Below are positions 17,163 to 19,469 of a stretch of 19,469 bases of DNA, in pieces. The position numbers and the translations under genes are program-made. This stretch comes from an uncultured Eubacteriales bacterium. Its GTDB lineage: Bacteria; Bacillota; Clostridia; Oscillospirales; Oscillospiraceae. Positions within the stretch are counted from its first letter, which is position 1. Each line of letters opens with the position of its first letter. The stretch covers positions 1 to 19,469 of the forward strand of contig UQZA01000043.1 in assembly GCA_900545515.1 (NCBI GenBank). The letters are read 5' to 3'. The notes under the pieces are model-generated. The model saw only the letters and a list, made by a program, of their open reading frames with translations. It did no database searches and was not told the DNA's origin.

Positions 17163-17191
17163 TTGTGCTTTTGGGCCAAATCAGGTAAAAT
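17163..17191 (+). promoter_or_regulatory. Candidate promoter for asp23-fakA
   Basis: TTGTGC (17163-17168), a 17-bp spacer and TAAAAT (17186-17191). The -35 is weak. A CCGGG/CCCGG mini-hairpin precedes the ribosome binding site AAAGGAGG (17221-17228). Confidence 0.4.
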
Positions 17192-17235
17192 AACTCCAAA
17201 CAATCCGCCGGGTTCCCGGCAAAGGAGGTCCCTGT

Positions 17236-17589
17236 ATGATTCGTCAGAATACGGAACGAGGTGCTGTCGTCATTGGCAGCAATGTCTATACCAACATTGC
17301 CGGTGTTGCCGCCTCCAATTGCTTCGGCGTTAAGGGGATGGCAATCCGCTCTATGACCGATGGGCTGGTCCATCTGCTGCGGAAGGAGTCCATGAGCAAG
17401 GGCGTCCGGGTGCAGTTTCACGAGGATGACACCATTTCCATCGACCTGCACATTATGGTGGACCACGGGGTAAACCTGGCCGCCGTGGGCGCTTCCATCA
17501 TATCTGAGGTCCGATATGTGGTACACAAGTGCACCGGTACCCAGGTTCGCGCGGTGAACGTCTATATTGATTCCATGATGATCGGGTGA
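17236..17589 (+). CDS. Asp23/Gls24 family envelope stress protein (YloU-like)
   Basis: A 117-residue protein of the Asp23 family (PF03780). It reads GAVVIGSNVYTNIAGVAASN, then FGVKGMA, KGVRVQFHEDDTISIDLHIM and a C-terminal VNVYIDSM strand, all typical. Members are cytosolic or membrane-associated and linked to cell-envelope stress, with no known catalytic activity. AAAGGAGG stands 7 nt before the ATG. fakA begins 48 bp later. This yloU-yloV order is conserved in Firmicutes, which suggests one transcript. Confidence 0.9.
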   Translation: MIRQNTERGAVVIGSNVYTNIAGVAASNCFGVKGMAIRSMTDGLVHLLRKESMSKGVRVQFHEDDTISIDLHIMVDHGVNLAAVGASIISEVRYVVHKCTGTQVRAVNVYIDSMMIG

Positions 17590-17637
17590 CCCCATTCTAT
17601 ATATTGGGCTTGTTCCAATTTCGGAGGTGTAATTCCT

Positions 17638-19269
17638 TTGAGGCAAACCATCAACGGGGCCGATTTTCGCAGACTGATCATCAGCGCGGCCGCCTCTATT
17701 GAAATCCACAAACAATCGATCAACGAGCTGAACGTGTTTCCGGTGCCTGACGGCGACACGGGCACCAATATGTCCATGACCATTCAGTCCGCCGTAACAG
17801 ACCTAAAAAAGGCGGAGGACCCCACCTTGGAAAAGGCGGCCTCCATTGCCGCCTCCGCCATGCTGCGGGGCGCCCGGGGCAATTCCGGCGTCATCCTGAG
17901 CCTGCTGTTCCGGGGCATCTCCAAGGCCCTGAAGGGAGTCTCAGAGTGCGACGGCGTCCTGTGGGCCAAGGCCCTTCAGGAGGGCGTGGACGCCGCTTAC
18001 AAGGCGGTCATGAAACCCGCGGAAGGCACCATCCTCACCGTTGCCCGCCTGTCTGCCGCCAAGGCAGGCCAGGCTGCCCAGGAAAACAGTTACTTTGAAT
18101 TTGTCCACGAGGCCGCCGTAGAGGAGGCCCGGGTGGCCCTGGCCAATACGGTCAATCAGAACCCGGTGCTGAAAAAAGCCGGGGTCATCGACGCCGGCGG
18201 CAAGGGCTGGCTGTGGGCCCTGGAGGCCATGCTCCTGGCCCTGCGGGGAGAGGATGTGACCATCTCCGAAAGCGCTCCCGTGGAACCTCTCAAGGAGCAG
18301 GCCGATTTCTCTGAATTTAACACAGAGGACATCACCTTCACCTACTGCACCGAATTCATCGTCTCCCGGGAGACAAGCCGGGACCCGGAGGAGCTGCGAG
18401 CCTTCCTCCAAGAGCTGGGCGACAGTCTGGTTCTGGTGGACGACGATGAGATCATCAAGGTCCACGTTCACACCAATAATCCCGGCACCGCACTCCAGGA
18501 AGCCCTGACTTACGGCTCCTTTGTCACAGTGAAGATTGAGAATATGCGTCTGCAACACACGGAGAAGGTCATGAGCGAGCAGGAGCTCCAGCCCCAGATT
18601 GCCCCTCCTGAAAAAAAATTCGGCGTAGTCACCGTCTGCGCCGGAGACGGCATTGCATCCGTCTTCCGGGATTTGGGCGTAGACGGCGTCATTTCCGGGG
18701 GGCAGACCATGAACCCCTCTACCCAGGACATTCTGACAGCCGTCAACCAGGTCCCGGCGGAGACCGTCTTCGTCTTCCCCAACAATAAAAACATCATCAT
18801 GGCCGCCGAGCAGGTAGATCCTCTGACCGAGAAGACGGTCATCGTCATCCCCTCTACAACCATTCCCCAGGGCATCACCGCCATGCTGAGCTATGACCCG
18901 GAGGGTAGCAGGGAAAACAACGTGGAGGCCATGACCGGCGCCCTGGACCAGGTGGATACCATGCAGATCACCTACGCCGCCCGGGATTCGGACTTTGACG
19001 GCCATCAGATTCATCAGGGCGATTACCTGGCCATGTATGGCAAGTCTCTCTTTGCCACCTCCCGGGATCTGAACGCCGTCCTGCGGAGCCTGGCCGAGAA
19101 GGTCCGGGACACCGGCCGGGAGTATATCACCATCTTCTACGGGGAGGACATCACAGAAAAGCAGGCATCCAAGGCGGCCGGTATCTTCTCCTCTGTCTGT
19201 CCCCATGCCGACGTCAACCTGTTGTCCGGGGGACAACCTGTGTACTATTATCTCATCTCTGCAGAATAA
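17638..19269 (+). CDS. fakA: Fatty acid kinase catalytic subunit (DAK2 domain, YloV-like)
   Basis: A 543-residue protein that, with a lipid-binding FakB partner, phosphorylates exogenous fatty acids so they can enter phospholipid synthesis. The N-terminal DAK2 kinase domain shows NVFPVPDGDTGTNM, whose aspartates bind Mg-ATP, and the nucleotide loop MLRGARGNSGVILS. A middle domain (about 215-320) has HVHTNNPG. The C-terminal DegV-like domain carries ISGGQTMNPSTQD and FPNNKNIIMAAEQ. The start is TTG, with GGAGG about 10 nt upstream (17623-17627). No ATG lies nearby at a comparable position. FakB genes and the usual downstream recG are not in this window. A terminator follows directly. Confidence 0.92.
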   Translation: MRQTINGADFRRLIISAAASIEIHKQSINELNVFPVPDGDTGTNMSMTIQSAVTDLKKAEDPTLEKAASIAASAMLRGARGNSGVILSLLFRGISKALKGVSECDGVLWAKALQEGVDAAYKAVMKPAEGTILTVARLSAAKAGQAAQENSYFEFVHEAAVEEARVALANTVNQNPVLKKAGVIDAGGKGWLWALEAMLLALRGEDVTISESAPVEPLKEQADFSEFNTEDITFTYCTEFIVSRETSRDPEELRAFLQELGDSLVLVDDDEIIKVHVHTNNPGTALQEALTYGSFVTVKIENMRLQHTEKVMSEQELQPQIAPPEKKFGVVTVCAGDGIASVFRDLGVDGVISGGQTMNPSTQDILTAVNQVPAETVFVFPNNKNIIMAAEQVDPLTEKTVIVIPSTTIPQGITAMLSYDPEGSRENNVEAMTGALDQVDTMQITYAARDSDFDGHQIHQGDYLAMYGKSLFATSRDLNAVLRSLAEKVRDTGREYITIFYGEDITEKQASKAAGIFSSVCPHADVNLLSGGQPVYYYLISAE

Positions 19270-19282
19270 TGCAACCATGCAT

Positions 19283-19327
19283 GCCGCTCAGGCTGAAGGC
19301 CTTACTTTAGTGTGAGCGGCGTTTTTT
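19283..19327 (+). terminator. Terminator after fakA
   Basis: GCCGCTCA (19283-19290) pairs perfectly with TGAGCGGC (19313-19320) and is followed by G and six T (19322-19327). It closes the asp23-fakA unit. Confidence 0.9.
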
Positions 19328-19369
19328 ATATCATTCACAAAATAATACTTAAAATTTGTAACCCCGAGA

Positions 19370-19398
19370 TTGACTGCGCATAATTGCTCTGCTACAAT
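19370..19398 (+). promoter_or_regulatory. Promoter for a gene beyond the right edge
   Basis: TTGACT (19370-19375), a 17-bp spacer and TACAAT (19393-19398), predicted start near 19405. No start codon with a ribosome binding site follows before the window ends, so at least 60 nt of leader is present. Confidence 0.65.
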
Positions 19399-19469
19399 TA
19401 TAAAAAATGTCTTGCAGCTTAGCTTCCAGGCAAAAAAAGGACGTGGAATACGAACCCAAAAGTGTCTAT

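Overview
The window looks like a chromosomal segment of a GC-rich Firmicute, most likely an Oscillospiraceae-type gut anaerobe (Flavonifractor/Oscillibacter-like). This rests on high GC content, strong AGGAGG ribosome binding sites with several TTG starts, an mglBAC sugar importer, orphan ECF S components and an asp23-fakA pair. The genus is an inference. Almost everything is ordinary chromosomal content. I see no CRISPR array, prophage, rRNA, tRNA or intact mobile element.

Layout. 1-3271 (minus): rpoB without its C-terminus. 3272-3579: a dense control region with a minus-strand promoter for rpoB, a plus-strand promoter facing it, and an intrinsic terminator that would end the plus transcript before the next gene. 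3580-4008: MerR-like regulator. 4009-4407: non-coding, with a REP-like palindrome and a leader hairpin. 4408-4926: ECF S component. 5044-6099: uncharacterised HExxH protein. 6292-6495 (minus): remnant of a small thioredoxin that lacks its CxxC. 6496-6953: non-coding, with one long hairpin. 6954-10617: mglB-mglA-mglC, galactose/methylgalactoside-type ABC importer. 10618-10777: a palindrome-rich terminator region shared with the convergent unit 12348-10778, a GNAT acetyltransferase coupled to an AlkZ-like DNA glycosylase. 12510-13577: FliB-like cysteine-rich protein. 13578-13871: probable degraded insertion-sequence end. 14666-13872 (minus): second ECF S component. 14835-15380: YfcE-type phosphodiesterase. 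15579-17144: gpmI. 17236-19269: asp23-fakA, closed by a terminator. A good promoter at 19370-19398 points out of the window.

Working together. The three mgl genes form one importer, and gpmI acts in the glycolysis that such sugars feed. Both S components need an energising module (EcfA/A'/T) encoded elsewhere. FakA needs a FakB partner that is also elsewhere. Asp23 and FakA are probably co-transcribed. The other genes are single units or pairs, many with a readable sigma-A-type promoter.

No large undescribed system is evident. The best leads are the face-to-face promoters with a terminated transcript antisense to the rpoB start region, a two-codon in-frame ORF directly before rpoB, the CxxC-less thioredoxin with its own strong ribosome binding site, the repeat-built terminator region after mglC, and the uncharacterised gluzincin-like protein.
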